Position numbers and translations under genes: made by a program. This document shows, piece after piece, positions 29,391 through 38,804 of a DNA stretch of 64,000 nucleotides. Numbering within the stretch: position 1 is the stretch's first letter; the number at the start of each line of letters is the position of its first letter. The notes under the pieces are model-generated. The model was not told where the DNA came from. It did not search any database and saw nothing but the letters and a program-made list of their open reading frames with translations. The DNA comes from CAVZLD01 sp963776055 (GTDB taxonomy: Bacteria > Planctomycetota > Planctomycetia > Pirellulales > Pirellulaceae): positions 248,001 to 312,000 of the forward strand of contig CAVZLD010000014.1 in assembly GCA_963776055.1 (NCBI GenBank), written 5' to 3'.

Positions 29391-31004
29391 ATGCAGACGG
29401 GGCAACACCACGAATCTCTGCGGGCCCCTCGTCGGCACGGCGAAGCTTTGCTCCATCCTGCTTGGCCACTCCTTCCCCAGGTCTTGCAGCAGAATCTGGA
29501 ATTGCTGCAAGCGCACGACTTTCGATTTGCAGCGGACAATCGTGCCGCGCAGATACGTTTTGCCGCGCGGCGGGAGATGCTCCGTCAAGCACGGGAATAC
29601 TCGGGGCAATACCGCGAAGACCTCCCTGACATCGTTGGAAGCCGATCTACGCGTATCCTATGCACCGGACATCAGCCGGAGCTCTTTCACGCAGGCGTCT
29701 GGTTCAAAAACTTCGTGCTGGCCGAACTCGCCGATCGACTGGATGCCTGCGCCGTCCACTTGATCATCGATAACGACGTGTGCAAGAGTACTCAGATTCG
29801 CGTCCCCACGGGCCGCGCCAACCGACTGCAGTTGGATTGGATGCCGTTCGACCGTTCGAACAATCTACCGTTGGAGGAGCGTCCCATCGCGGATGCTACC
29901 GTCTTTGCGGCATTCGGTGAACGCGTGGCCAACACCTTGCGACCGCTGATTGATCAACCACTCATTCGTGGCAGTTGGCCGCTTGCCGTAGAAGCCGGTC
30001 GGCGCACCGATCGACTCGGATTAGCACTGGCCCAAATGCGACACCGAGTGGAGGCAAGCTGTGGACTGCAGACCCTCGAGTTACCACTCAGCGTCATCTG
30101 CGACACAGAACCTTTCTGTGGTTTGTGGTCGATCTTCTCCTACGCTCGAAACAGGTTCTTTCGATTCACAATCGCGCACTGACGGAATACCGCCGCGCGA
30201 ATCATCTTCGTAGCAGAACGCACCCGGTTCCGGATCTGCAACAGGATGCTTCTTGGTCAGAGTTGCCGCTCTGGATTTGGACGGCCGATGATCCCCGGCG
30301 TCAACACCTTCTCGTTCGTGAACAACAGGGCGAACTGCAGATTTCCGACGCGAGCGGATCGTCACCTGACTCGCACCATGGGACGTGTTGACGATGCGAT
30401 GTCCGTTGCAGAGGGCCTCTTCGCGTTACGAAAGCAAGGGGTCAAAATCCGCCCCCGCGCACTCGTCACCACGCTCTTCACTCGGTTGTTTCTCTGCGAT
30501 CTTTTCATCCACGGAATCGGCGGCGCCAAGTACGACGAGCTGACCGACGTTCTGATCGAGCGACTGTACGGCCTGCCGGCTCCGATCTTCCTCACGGCCA
30601 CGGCCACGGTTCACCTGCCGATCGAAGGTGCCCCCGAGGCGATCAAGGAAGAACCTGCCGACCGACTCCTGCGAGAATTGCGGTATCATCCGGAACGGTT
30701 TCTGTCGCCGCATGATCGGCAACGAGAAGACGTGAGTCGTTGGGTGCGTCAGAAAACGGAATGGCTAAAACGCGAACCTCGTGCCGGCGAGGGTCGCGCT
30801 CGACATGCTGCCATCGTCGAGGCGAATGCCGCTCTGCAGCCGTTCCTGGAAAAACAGCGAAAGGACATTGAGCAACAGAGGCGGCTGGCAGCCAAGCGCA
30901 CCCGGCAGCATCAGATCCTATCGGCTCGCGACTACGCGTATTGTCTTTTCCCGCTGCCAAGGATCCGTGAGACGCTGAGCGATGGTTTACCGCGAAACGA
31001 GTAA
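29391..31004 (+). CDS. hypothetical protein, weakly BshC-like (frameshifted)
   Basis: About 538 residues, starting MQTGQHHESLRAPRRHGEAL. The block ILCTGHQPELFHAGVWFKNF recalls the TGQQ(P/A)G region of BshC, the proposed cysteine ligase of bacillithiol synthesis; HLIIDNDVCKSTQIRVP follows. The C-terminal third has PRALVTTLFTRLFLCDLFIH and a charged coiled coil, also roughly as in BshC. Frameshifts lie near 30115 and near 30310. The planctomycete version is a conserved protein of unknown function; a BshC function is only a suggestion. It follows the glycosyltransferase by seven bases, so they are probably one operon. Confidence 0.65.
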
Positions 31005-31025
31005 CCGAATTCGGGCGATCGGGGG

Positions 31026-32013
31026 TCAGCTCCAAGTCCCGATCTGGTCCGAGACGACATCGTTTCCATTCGAGTCTGCCGGGAGCTGAAGTGCGGGGAC
31101 GATTGTGCCCCCGTTGAGAAAGCAACTGGTCTCGACGCCGGCATGGAACCTCCCGCATCCGTTCGTCGTGCCGTGTTCGATTCCGGGCACGGTTCGGGAA
31201 CCGATTCTTCGATCGCTTGATCGGGGCGGAAGGGAATCGCCTGCTCGCGAAGCCACTGTAAGTGGCGTTGGTACGCACGCTGCTGCTCCAGGTTGAGCGA
31301 ATCTGCGTGATCGGCGTCCTCCATGTTCAGCAGTCGATAGGGTCCCCCGTACGCCTGAATGACTCGATCCTGAAAGGCAGCGGGAACCACCGAATCCTTC
31401 CGCGAGGACAGAAAGACGGCGGGACATCGGCAATCGCGTGCATTCCAAATGCTGGAAGCTTGCCGGGGCACGCGACCTGCAATCAGCCAGGCGCCAGCCC
31501 ACAGATTCCACCAGCCATATCTTCCGACAATCAACTCGCGGAGCGGTGGCGGATTTCGCAGCACCATTCCGGCGACTTCGAAACGAGCCGCCAGATAGAG
31601 CGCGGGCACGGTTCCCAAGCTGTTGCCCATCAGGATGATCGGCCGACCGTTGGCCAGAGCGGCCATTTCCAGGTAAGCCGCCCGACCAGCATCGGCCAAG
31701 TGACGCAGACTGGCTGCCCCGGAACTACCGCCGTACCCGGGCGGGTTGACCGACCAAAGCTCCGCCCGCAAATCCGACCAGTAGTCCACCGGGTGATAGG
31801 TCGGCGCGTTCGGCCCGTCCCGCCCGTCCGGGAAACTTCAGCACGAAAACATCTACTTCGTCCAGATCATGCGTGCCCACTCGCTGCGTCCACGCGTCGA
31901 TGTGGCCGCGCCGAAATGCCAACTTGCGGCATTCCTTGCCCGACGCATCCACGGCGATGACGCGTCGGTCGCAGCACTAACCGATCGGCGATCTTTTGGA
32001 GGATATAAGGCAT
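31026..32013 (-). CDS. alpha/beta hydrolase (frameshifted)
   Basis: About 329 residues reconstructed. The start is probably the ATG at 32013 (MPYILQKIADRLVLRPTRH), preceded by GGAG-rich sequence upstream and joined by shifts near 31955 and 31810 to the main frame. The nucleophile elbow is in LMGNSLGTVPAL (GxSxG); SSRKDSVVP carries the likely acid and ADHADS the likely His. The ending is uncertain: the main frame runs to 30932, overlapping the convergent gene, but a shift gives LQLPADSNGNDVVSDQIGTW and a stop at 31026. Substrate unknown. It lies divergent from no gene within 320 bases. Confidence 0.72.
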
Positions 32014-32336
32014 CAACTACCGGTCGCGCAAAGATGACAAGCTTGTCAAGACGAGCTTTCGGTCTCCCCACCCGCGAATCGGTCCTTCTCGGCGAACGAA
32101 TTCTCCTGGCGGGCCGCAACCGGGAAACCGAGCCCCTTCAATATATGGCAGCTCGTAGCGGGCCGTAAAGTGTCAAATGGCCCGCATCCGCGTGGATCCG
32201 ACGCGGTCCGTCCGCTTGAACCGGTTGCGAAACGTGCAGAAAGCAGGCAAACGGCGACACGACAAGTGCTTTTCCCCATCCTCGACGGAGGAGCCGCCAC
32301 CGTACAGATTCATGTACACATGGCAGGAAATTGGCT
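32014..32336. other. intergenic region, no gene seen
   Basis: About 320 bases between metG and the hydrolase, both on the minus strand. Open frames on both strands here are short and unlike proteins. A promoter for the hydrolase gene is expected but not identified. Confidence 0.4.
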
Positions 32337-34407
32337 TCAGTGAACGCGTTGTCCGGGTTGGGCCCCCTCGTCGACGGATAGCAGGAACACGTCCGCGCCA
32401 CCGGGCCCACACGCCACGACCATTCCCTCGCTGGTGCCGAACTTCATGGCCCGCGGCGCGAGATTCGCGGCCATGACTACCAATCGACCTTCCAGCTGTT
32501 GGGGTTCATAGGCCTGTTTGATCCCGGCGAACACGGTGCGTCGTTCGTTTCCCCCAAGACTCAAAGTCAGCTTCAGCAGCTTGCGCGCTTCGGGTATCTC
32601 CTCGGCCTGCAGGACTCGCGCAACACGCAGATCGACGCGCGCAAAATCGTCGATGGTGATCTGTTCGGCAAGCGGTTCATCCTTGCAGCGGTTGATCGCT
32701 GTCGTTGGTTACCTCCCCTTCGACTGGGGCATCGGATTCGCGACTATCTTCAATCATGGCAGTGACTTTCTTCGGGTCCACTCGTTGCATCAAATGCTGG
32801 AACTTCCGAATCCGTGTTCCAACCAGAGGAGTTTTCGACTGGTCCCAGTGTCGAATCGGATCATTCAGCAGGTGACCAGTCTGTTCGGCCAAACCGTGGC
32901 AGAACCGGAGCAAGGTAGATCGCCAATTGTCGAAAGAGATTCAACGCCACCGTGCAAACATCCTGCAGGCGATCCTGCTGCGCGGGGTCTTTCGCCAACG
33001 TCCACGGCTCTTGCGATTCGACGTACGGGTTTGCCCGGTCGGCCAATTCCATGATCAGTCGCATCGCCCGGTTGTAATCACACTGCTCGTACGCCGCAGC
33101 GATGTCTTCGCCCGCCGCCGCTGCGTGCCGAAAGAGACCATTATCGTCCGGATACTCGGCTGACAATCCGGTGGCCTGTGCAAACCGAGCCGTCCGGCTG
33201 GCGAGGTTCACGACCTTGCCCACGAGATCGGAATTGACTTTGGCCGCGAACTCTTCGAGATTCAAGTCCAAGATCGTCGGTTCGGGGGCCGAGCTTCGCA
33301 GCGTAGTAATACCGCAGGTAGGACGGATCGAGATACTTGAGGTAGGTGGAGGCTTTGACGAAGGTCCCTTGACTCTTCGACATCTTTTCGCCGCCGACGG
33401 TCAGGAAACCATGGATGTGGATTTTCGTCGGCAGGTTGAAGCCAGCCGACTTGAGCATCCCCGGCCAGAACAGCGTATGAAAATACGTGATGTCCTTGCC
33501 GATGAAATGGTGGATTTCCGTTGCCGGATCGCGCCACCACGTATCAAAATCTTCGCCTTCGCGCTCACACCATTGTTTCGTGGAAGCCAGATACCCAATC
33601 GGTGCATCAAACCAGACGTACCAGTAATTGCCCGGACTGTCCGGGATTTCAAACCCAAAGTACGGAGCCGGTCGGGAGATGTCCCAATCGCGCAGTGGCT
33701 TTCGCCCGCCGGGCGTCTTGGCATCACCCAGGAAGTGCCCCTTCAGATAGTTGGCCGTTTCGGGTTGCAGATGCTGATCATTCTGCGTCCAGTTCTCGAG
33801 AAACTCGTGCAACTGTTCTAGCTCAATGAACAGATGCGGCGCCGTCCGCACTTCGGGCGTCGCTCCGGAAAGGGTACTGACCGGATCGAGCAATTCCGCG
33901 GGGGTATAGGTCGATCCGCAGACGCTGCAATTGTCGCCCGGCTGATTTGTCGCATGACACTGTGGATTGGGGCAGGTTCCGCGGACAAATCGGTCGGCCA
34001 GAAACGTACCCGCCTCGACGTCGAACAATTGGGCAACGTCGTTCTGTTTGACCAAGCCCGCACCACGAATCGCCTTCCAGATCACGCCGCAGAGTTCACG
34101 GTTCTCGGGACTATGCGTGCTGCCATAATTGTCGAAGGAGATGGCGAACTGCGGCGAAATCCTGCTCGTGCTCTCGCTGCATCTGCGCGATCAGCTCTTC
34201 TTCCGAACGGCCTTCCTGTCGAGCCCGGATCATGATCGCCGTGCCGTGCGTGTCATCGGCACAAATGTAGATGCAGCGGTGCCCGCGCAAGCGTTGATAG
34301 CGAACCCAGATGTCGGTCTGGATGTACTCGACCAGATGGCCGATGTGGATCGGTCCGTTCGCATAGGGCAGGGCGGCGGTGACCAGAATCCGTCTGGTGA
34401 GAGACAT
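32337..34407 (-). CDS. metG: methionyl-tRNA synthetase (frameshifted)
   Basis: MetRS charges tRNA-Met with methionine. Start at the ATG at 34407 (MSLTRRILVTAALPYANG). Class I motifs are present: GPIHIGHLVEY (HIGH) and GGEKMSKSQG (KMSKS). The zinc knuckle CPNPQC / CSVCG and WFDAPIGYL are typical of MetG1. The anticodon-binding helical domain follows (DLVGKVVNLASRTARFA), then a linker and a C-terminal tRNA-binding OB domain (IDDFARVDLRVARVLQAEEI, NLAPRAMKFGTSEGM). Shifts fall near 34120, 33290, 32920-32890 and 32690. An essential gene, so the breaks are almost certainly sequence errors. About 690 residues. Confidence 0.92.
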
Positions 34408-34751
34408 AGCAACCGATCCGTTCGGGCCAGGGGCAAGTGGGGGAGTATCCGCGTGCGAGATCAAGGGCACATTGTAGCCCAGGTGGGGGTCTTCGGGGAG
34501 GCCAAGGCAGGCGTTGCGACTGGCCGCTTTTCCGATCATGTTCTCGGTCAGAGGTGCAGAGAGTCTGTTTTCTCGGAACGATGGCAAGAACACCCGACGC
34601 GTGTCGGTCAATCGGCAGTAGCAACTTGAGAAAAACCGGTGATCGGGCTTGTAATTTTTTGAGATTCCGCGAACATTCGCCCCGCTGCGGGAACGCCGCT
34701 GAGAGCCGAAAGGAGTTCGGCTCGGATCAGCCTGTCCAAGGAGGGATAAGG
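34408..34751. other. divergent intergenic region
   Basis: About 340 bases between metG (minus) and the thioredoxin-trypsin gene (plus). It probably holds both promoters. The only clear structure is the hairpin at 34703-34723. I found no T-box or other tRNA-sensing leader in front of metG. Confidence 0.4.
34703..34723 (+). promoter_or_regulatory. hairpin with AGGAG in the loop, upstream of a start codon
   Basis: A perfect 8-bp stem GAGCCGAA / TTCGGCTC encloses a 5-base loop AGGAG. It lies about 30 bases before the ATG at 34752, whose own strong ribosome site (AAGGAGG) is at 34738-34744. The hairpin could act on translation or mRNA stability, or be the end of an upstream signal. Role inferred only. 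Confidence 0.35.
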
Positions 34752-36239
34752 ATGCTTTCGTTTCCACCGCTGCTTCTGGCAGTTGCCTTGACCGCTACAG
34801 GGGACCTGGAGCTGCTCGAATTCACAGCCAGCTGGTGTGCACCTTGCAAAGCAATGCAGCCCACAATCGACCAGCTTCGGTCACAGGGCTACGCAATTCG
34901 GCCCATCGACATTGACGAGCATCGCGCGTGGCCGAGCAGCTCAACGTCACTCGCGTCCCGACATTTGTGCTGGTATCGGGACGCCAAGTGCTGGATCGAA
35001 TTGAGGGAAGTACCTCCGCCGAACAGTTGGCAGCCCTATTCCGACAACATTCCGGTGCACGATCGCCGGTTGCCCAGGCCAATCCGCACGCGCGGCACAC
35101 CGCCGGCCCGCAAGTCGACGGCATCCGCGAGTACACCGGGCTTGGACGCCATGGAGCAACGAGCTTTGCAGGCTTCCGTGCGGCTTCGCGTAGAAGATGG
35201 AGACGGTCACTCGTACGGCACGGGAACGATCGTCGATCTGCACGGACAAGAAGCGCTGATTTTGACCTGCGGACACATCTTTCGCGAGTCGCAGGGCCGT
35301 GGCCGCATTCTTGTCGACTTATGCGACGGTGGATCTGCCGGCCCCGTCGAGGGCCAGCTGCTGCGATACCAGCTGGAGCCAGACATCGCCCTCGTCTCCG
35401 TTCACACGCCGTCCCCCATCCAGCCGATGAAGGTCGCCAGCCCCGCGTACCGCGTCTCCTCCAACACGGAAGTGTTCAGCGTTGGCTGCAACCATGGCCA
35501 ACCACCGACCGTGATGCGCGGCCGCGTGAAACAGGTCAACAAATACCTCGGACCGCCGAACTTGGTCACTACCGGCCGCCCGGTCGACGGTCGCAGTGGC
35601 GGCGGACTGTTCTCGACGGACGGATTTCTGATCGGCATCTGCAATGCGGCCGATCCGGAAATCGACGAAGGACTCTACGCCGCGTACCAGGCGATCCACC
35701 AACAGCTCGATGCCGCCAAACTGTCGTTCGTGTATCAAACGGACCGGTCTGCCCCGAACTCTGACCTGGCGGCAGGATCCAAGTTTCCCGTTCATCCCGC
35801 ATCTTGGAACCACGATGAATCGCAGCGCACCAATCCCATACCGGCGGTCGGTTTGACCGACGTCGCCGGCAGCGAAGTGATCTGTATCGTACGTTCCCCG
35901 AACGATCCGGACGGACAATGTCGAGTCATTGTGTTGAATCGCGCCCCCGGCGAGCTAGTCCAGCGTCTTTTGGAGGAACAGCAGCGACAGAAGCGCCCGC
36001 AGCAAACGGAAATGCGGATTCCGGCGGCGGTCGACACCGGTCAGCGTCCGATGATCGCGCCCCAGGGAAATCTCTTCCGGACCGAATTCCACGCGCCAAC
36101 CCGCACTGCAATCCGGTCACGTTCCCGGTCGCTGGTGAGACGCAGCGTCACGATGGCTCGACCAGATCAAAGAACAGTGGAACGCCGATTACGCGACGTT
36201 CAAGATCGCCTCAATCTCGACGGCCGCTTCCAGGGGTAA
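34752..36239 (+). CDS. thioredoxin-like/trypsin-like serine protease fusion (frameshifted)
   Basis: About 496 residues with a strong AAGGAGGGATAAGG site before the ATG at 34752. A short signal-like start (FPPLLLAVALTATG) is followed by a thioredoxin fold with the redox motif ASWCAPCKAM and the cis-Pro strand NVTRVPTFVLVSG, reached by a shift at about 34928. After a second shift near 35140 comes a trypsin-like protease: His in LTCGHIFR, Asp in LEPDIALVSV, Ser in DGRSGGGLF. A long polar tail rich in Gln and Arg follows. The end is uncertain because another frame may be right after about 36140. The two catalytic folds in one exported protein suggest redox-linked quality control. Confidence 0.78.
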   Translation: MLSFPPLLLAVALTATGDLELLEFTASWCAPCKAMQPTIDQLRSQGYAIRPIDIDEHRAWPSSSTSLASRHLCWYRDAKCWIELREVPPPNSWQPYSDNIPVHDRRLPRPIRTRGTPPARKSTASASTPGLDAMEQRALQASVRLRVEDGDGHSYGTGTIVDLHGQEALILTCGHIFRESQGRGRILVDLCDGGSAGPVEGQLLRYQLEPDIALVSVHTPSPIQPMKVASPAYRVSSNTEVFSVGCNHGQPPTVMRGRVKQVNKYLGPPNLVTTGRPVDGRSGGGLFSTDGFLIGICNAADPEIDEGLYAAYQAIHQQLDAAKLSFVYQTDRSAPNSDLAAGSKFPVHPASWNHDESQRTNPIPAVGLTDVAGSEVICIVRSPNDPDGQCRVIVLNRAPGELVQRLLEEQQRQKRPQQTEMRIPAAVDTGQRPMIAPQGNLFRTEFHAPTRTAIRSRSRSLVRRSVTMARPDQRTVERRLRDVQDRLNLDGRFQG

Positions 36240-36650
36240 GGCGTGGACGCCGACGGCGCTGCGGGTCCCCACGCCGATCTGTTCCCCAAAGACCTCGATC
36301 AGCAGTTCGCTAACGCCGTTGATCACGGCCGGCTGCTGATCGAAATCGGCGGTGCAGCGTACCATTCCGAAGAGCTTCACCACCTGCTGCACCCGATCAA
36401 GGCTTCCCAGGACTACCTGCAGCGTGGACAGCATCGCCAACCCCGCCTGTCGAGCCGCCCGATAGCCCTGCTGCTGGTTCAGATCGTCCCCCACCCGACC
36501 CGTCATCAGCATCCCATCGGCTTGTATCGGAAGGTGTCCCGACAGATAGCACATTTCGCCAACGATCAGCGCCGGGCGATAGAGCCCCGCGGGTTTCGGT
36601 GCAGGCGGAAGTTGCAGTCGAAGCGTTTCCAGCTGGGCATCGGCGGACAT
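36189..36650 (-). CDS. RidA/YjgF family protein
   Basis: About 153 residues from the ATG at 36650 (MSADAQLETLRLQLPP). RidA-type proteins hydrolyse reactive enamine/imine intermediates. The fold is recognisable: LIVGEMCYLSGHLPIQADG, QAGLAMLSTLQVVLGSLDRV, then the active-site Arg in GTRSAVGVHALPLEAAVEIE. The usual Arg-containing ending is present, so the enzyme is probably active. The open frame continues upstream to 36701, which is too long for the family. Intact; its 3' end meets the end of the protease gene. Confidence 0.9.
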   Translation of the reverse strand: MSADAQLETLRLQLPPAPKPAGLYRPALIVGEMCYLSGHLPIQADGMLMTGRVGDDLNQQQGYRAARQAGLAMLSTLQVVLGSLDRVQQVVKLFGMVRCTADFDQQPAVINGVSELLIEVFGEQIGVGTRSAVGVHALPLEAAVEIEAILNVA

Positions 36651-37047
36651 GAAAGGACCCTCGGCATGGGAAATCTGGGAACACCCGTCGGCCCATCGCA
36701 TCGCCCGATGCGACTCGCATCCCGCGTCGACCGGCCCGCTGAGGGTTCAGGATATCGGTCGATGACCAGAGCGACCAGAGGCCCGTGCTGTGGAGGCTGG
36801 AAATCCACTCGCTTTGGCGGCAACCGCGTTCGATTCGTAGCACCGTCCCGCAACGAACGACACGTCCCCCTCAAACCCGAGAATCGCTAAGCACACTAAG
36901 GCGGGAGTAACGCTACGCTGGCAGTTCATGCTGCAGGCAATCCCCACCAGATTCCGATGTCTAGGACACCGTAACGGTACGCGGCTGCGGTTGGTCCGCC
37001 CGCGTCTAGCTCGAAGCGTCGCTTCCGCCCGCCCGAAGAGGTGACCC
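36651..37047. other. intergenic region, no gene seen
   Basis: About 400 bases between divergent RidA and the glycosyltransferase-like gene. Both strands hold only short Arg-rich frames. Both promoters must lie here. Confidence 0.4.
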
Positions 37048-37653
37048 TTGACGCCGTCCGTCAGCCTAATCTTGCCGGTCCGCAATCAGCAACGCGGTTT
37101 ACGAAACCGAGTGCTTGATCTGGCAGAAGTGTTGACGGATCTGGCCACTTGGTTCGAGATCCTGATTGTCGACTACGGATCGACCGACCCGACGCGCGAG
37201 CTGGCTGCCGATCTGGCCCGGGAATTCCCGCAAATACGTTTCGCCGACAAGTGCTATGCCGACGACCTACTGCGTGCAACCCGGTACGGTATCCGGCACA
37301 GCACCGGCGAAATCGTATTCATCCACGATGCGAATCTACCCTTCAGTTCGTCACTGCTGCGGAATCTGTGGGACCTGCGTGACGACGACGAATTGGTGAT
37401 GGCACAATCGCCATCCGTCGCCTTGGAGGCAGAATCGCCGAGTGAAACTTCGCCCGTCCCCTCGGGGAAACCCGGGCCGGGATCATCCCTGCAGATGCTG
37501 CGACGCAGTGCTCTTCGGGAGTTGCAGCAAACAACCGACCGTGATTCGATGTCGGTCGAACGAATCACGCGAACCGACCTGACACGAGAGGCCGATCCGA
37601 CTCTTCCCGAACCGAATCTCGTGTCGCGTTTTCGCCGAATCGTGTTCGGTTAG
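37048..37653 (+). CDS. short GT2-like glycosyltransferase
   Basis: About 201 residues starting at a TTG (MTPSVSLILPVRNQQRG as read). The N-terminal half is a GT-A fold: LPVRNQQRGLR, EILIVDYGSTDPTRELA and IRHSTGEIVFIHDANLPF. The usual metal motif DxD is replaced by HDAN, and the protein is shorter than standard GT2 enzymes, ending with an acidic/Pro-rich stretch and LQMLRRSALRELQ. It may be a degenerate or regulatory glycosyltransferase-like protein. No membrane segment. Intact frame. Confidence 0.7.
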   Translation: MTPSVSLILPVRNQQRGLRNRVLDLAEVLTDLATWFEILIVDYGSTDPTRELAADLAREFPQIRFADKCYADDLLRATRYGIRHSTGEIVFIHDANLPFSSSLLRNLWDLRDDDELVMAQSPSVALEAESPSETSPVPSGKPGPGSSLQMLRRSALRELQQTTDRDSMSVERITRTDLTREADPTLPEPNLVSRFRRIVFG

Positions 37654-37692
37654 CAGAAACGATTCGTCAGCCGTCCATTCCACGTTGGGCGA

Positions 37693-38657
37693 TTAGGGAC
37701 GACGAAGCGGATTGGAGCGTCCCGTCGTCCGGCGTGGGGCGGGCTTTGCCCGGTACGTTTCTGCCGAACGGGCCGGCGCCGGCGACGCGGTCGGAGTTGG
37801 CATTCGCTGCGAAACGTACTGTGCTCTGACTTTCGCCCGCAAGGGATTTCCGCGGCCAACGTCATCCCGCCTTGTTGGACGGGACGGGCAGAGTTCGTCC
37901 GGTAGTTCCACCGTATGACCAGCCGGGGCGACGCGGCCTTGCGGCAGGATAGGACGGTTCGGCTGAGCGGAACTGGTCAGCGGCGGCATTCCCCCGCTGC
38001 CTCGATTCCCCGAGTCCAGGAAAGGGCCGAGGTCAAGCAGATCATCCGCCTCGCCCGGCGACAGTCGGGATTCGGGTCCGCCCCCGGCAAGGAATCTTGT
38101 TCCGCCGGCAGTTCCGGCAACTCCAGATCGGTGGGAGCTGGTGTCGGCGAAAACATGGAGTCGGCCGGTAGAGAATCCAGACTCTCCAACCCGCCCGCAC
38201 CAGGATCTTCCGGCAGACTAGGCTGCAGAGGATCGTCCGCCGCACGGCCTGGCGTCGTCATCGGGGGGGCTGACTGCCCCGGCATGGGATTCTCGGCGTC
38301 ATCAGGCTGTATGGGAACCGCCGTTCGTTTGCGTACGGTGGAGCTTGTCTCGTCCCGCGGGTCAGGAACTTCTGTCGTGGGGCCGGGCGGAGTCGTTCGA
38401 TCAGGCACGGCGAAGGGCGACAGTTCGCTCAGCGTGCCAGCCGCTGGTTCTTCAGGCCACTTTCGCCAATGCTCGTGGTAGTAGCCGTACGTCAGCAACT
38501 TGGGCGAGCAGGGCCGGAAACCGCAGGACCGATTGGCCGCCGCGGCTTGCTCATGAGAGACTCGAGCGAAAATCTGTGCTTGGCCAACTTGTGCCGGGAC
38601 GGCCGTCAAGACACAGATCATCCACCAGGTTCTGCGGCGAGTCACACAACCAGCCAT
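37693..38657 (-). CDS. secreted proline-rich protein with YGYYHEHWRKWP motif (frameshifted)
   Basis: About 320 residues. A signal peptide (WWMICVLTAVPAQVGQA) is followed by a domain holding CGFRPCSPKLLTYGYYHEHW and RKWP, a short motif I know from several secreted planctomycete proteins. The rest is low-complexity and rich in Pro, Glu, Asp and Thr (for example PTDLELPELPAEQDSLPG). A shift near 37990 joins it to the tail ending NPLRRP at 37693. It lies downstream of the polysaccharide export gene on the same strand, about 150 bases apart, so the two may be co-expressed. Function unknown, probably in the cell surface. Confidence 0.62.
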
Positions 38658-38804
38658 GTTTTGCCTTTCCTTGAGCTTTCAGCGTCGTCTTGAGAAGGTT
38701 TCCTGTCGCCGAGATTCTCTGCAGCAGGGAGGGGGCTACCGTTCCCGCTGCTCGACAAACCGCCGATCGATCCAGCGAGAGAGTTCTGCTCGCATGCCTC
38801 GGCG

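Noticed and set aside
34408..34751. T-box or other tRNA-sensing leader before metG
   Set aside because: No T-box sequence or matching stem structure could be seen.
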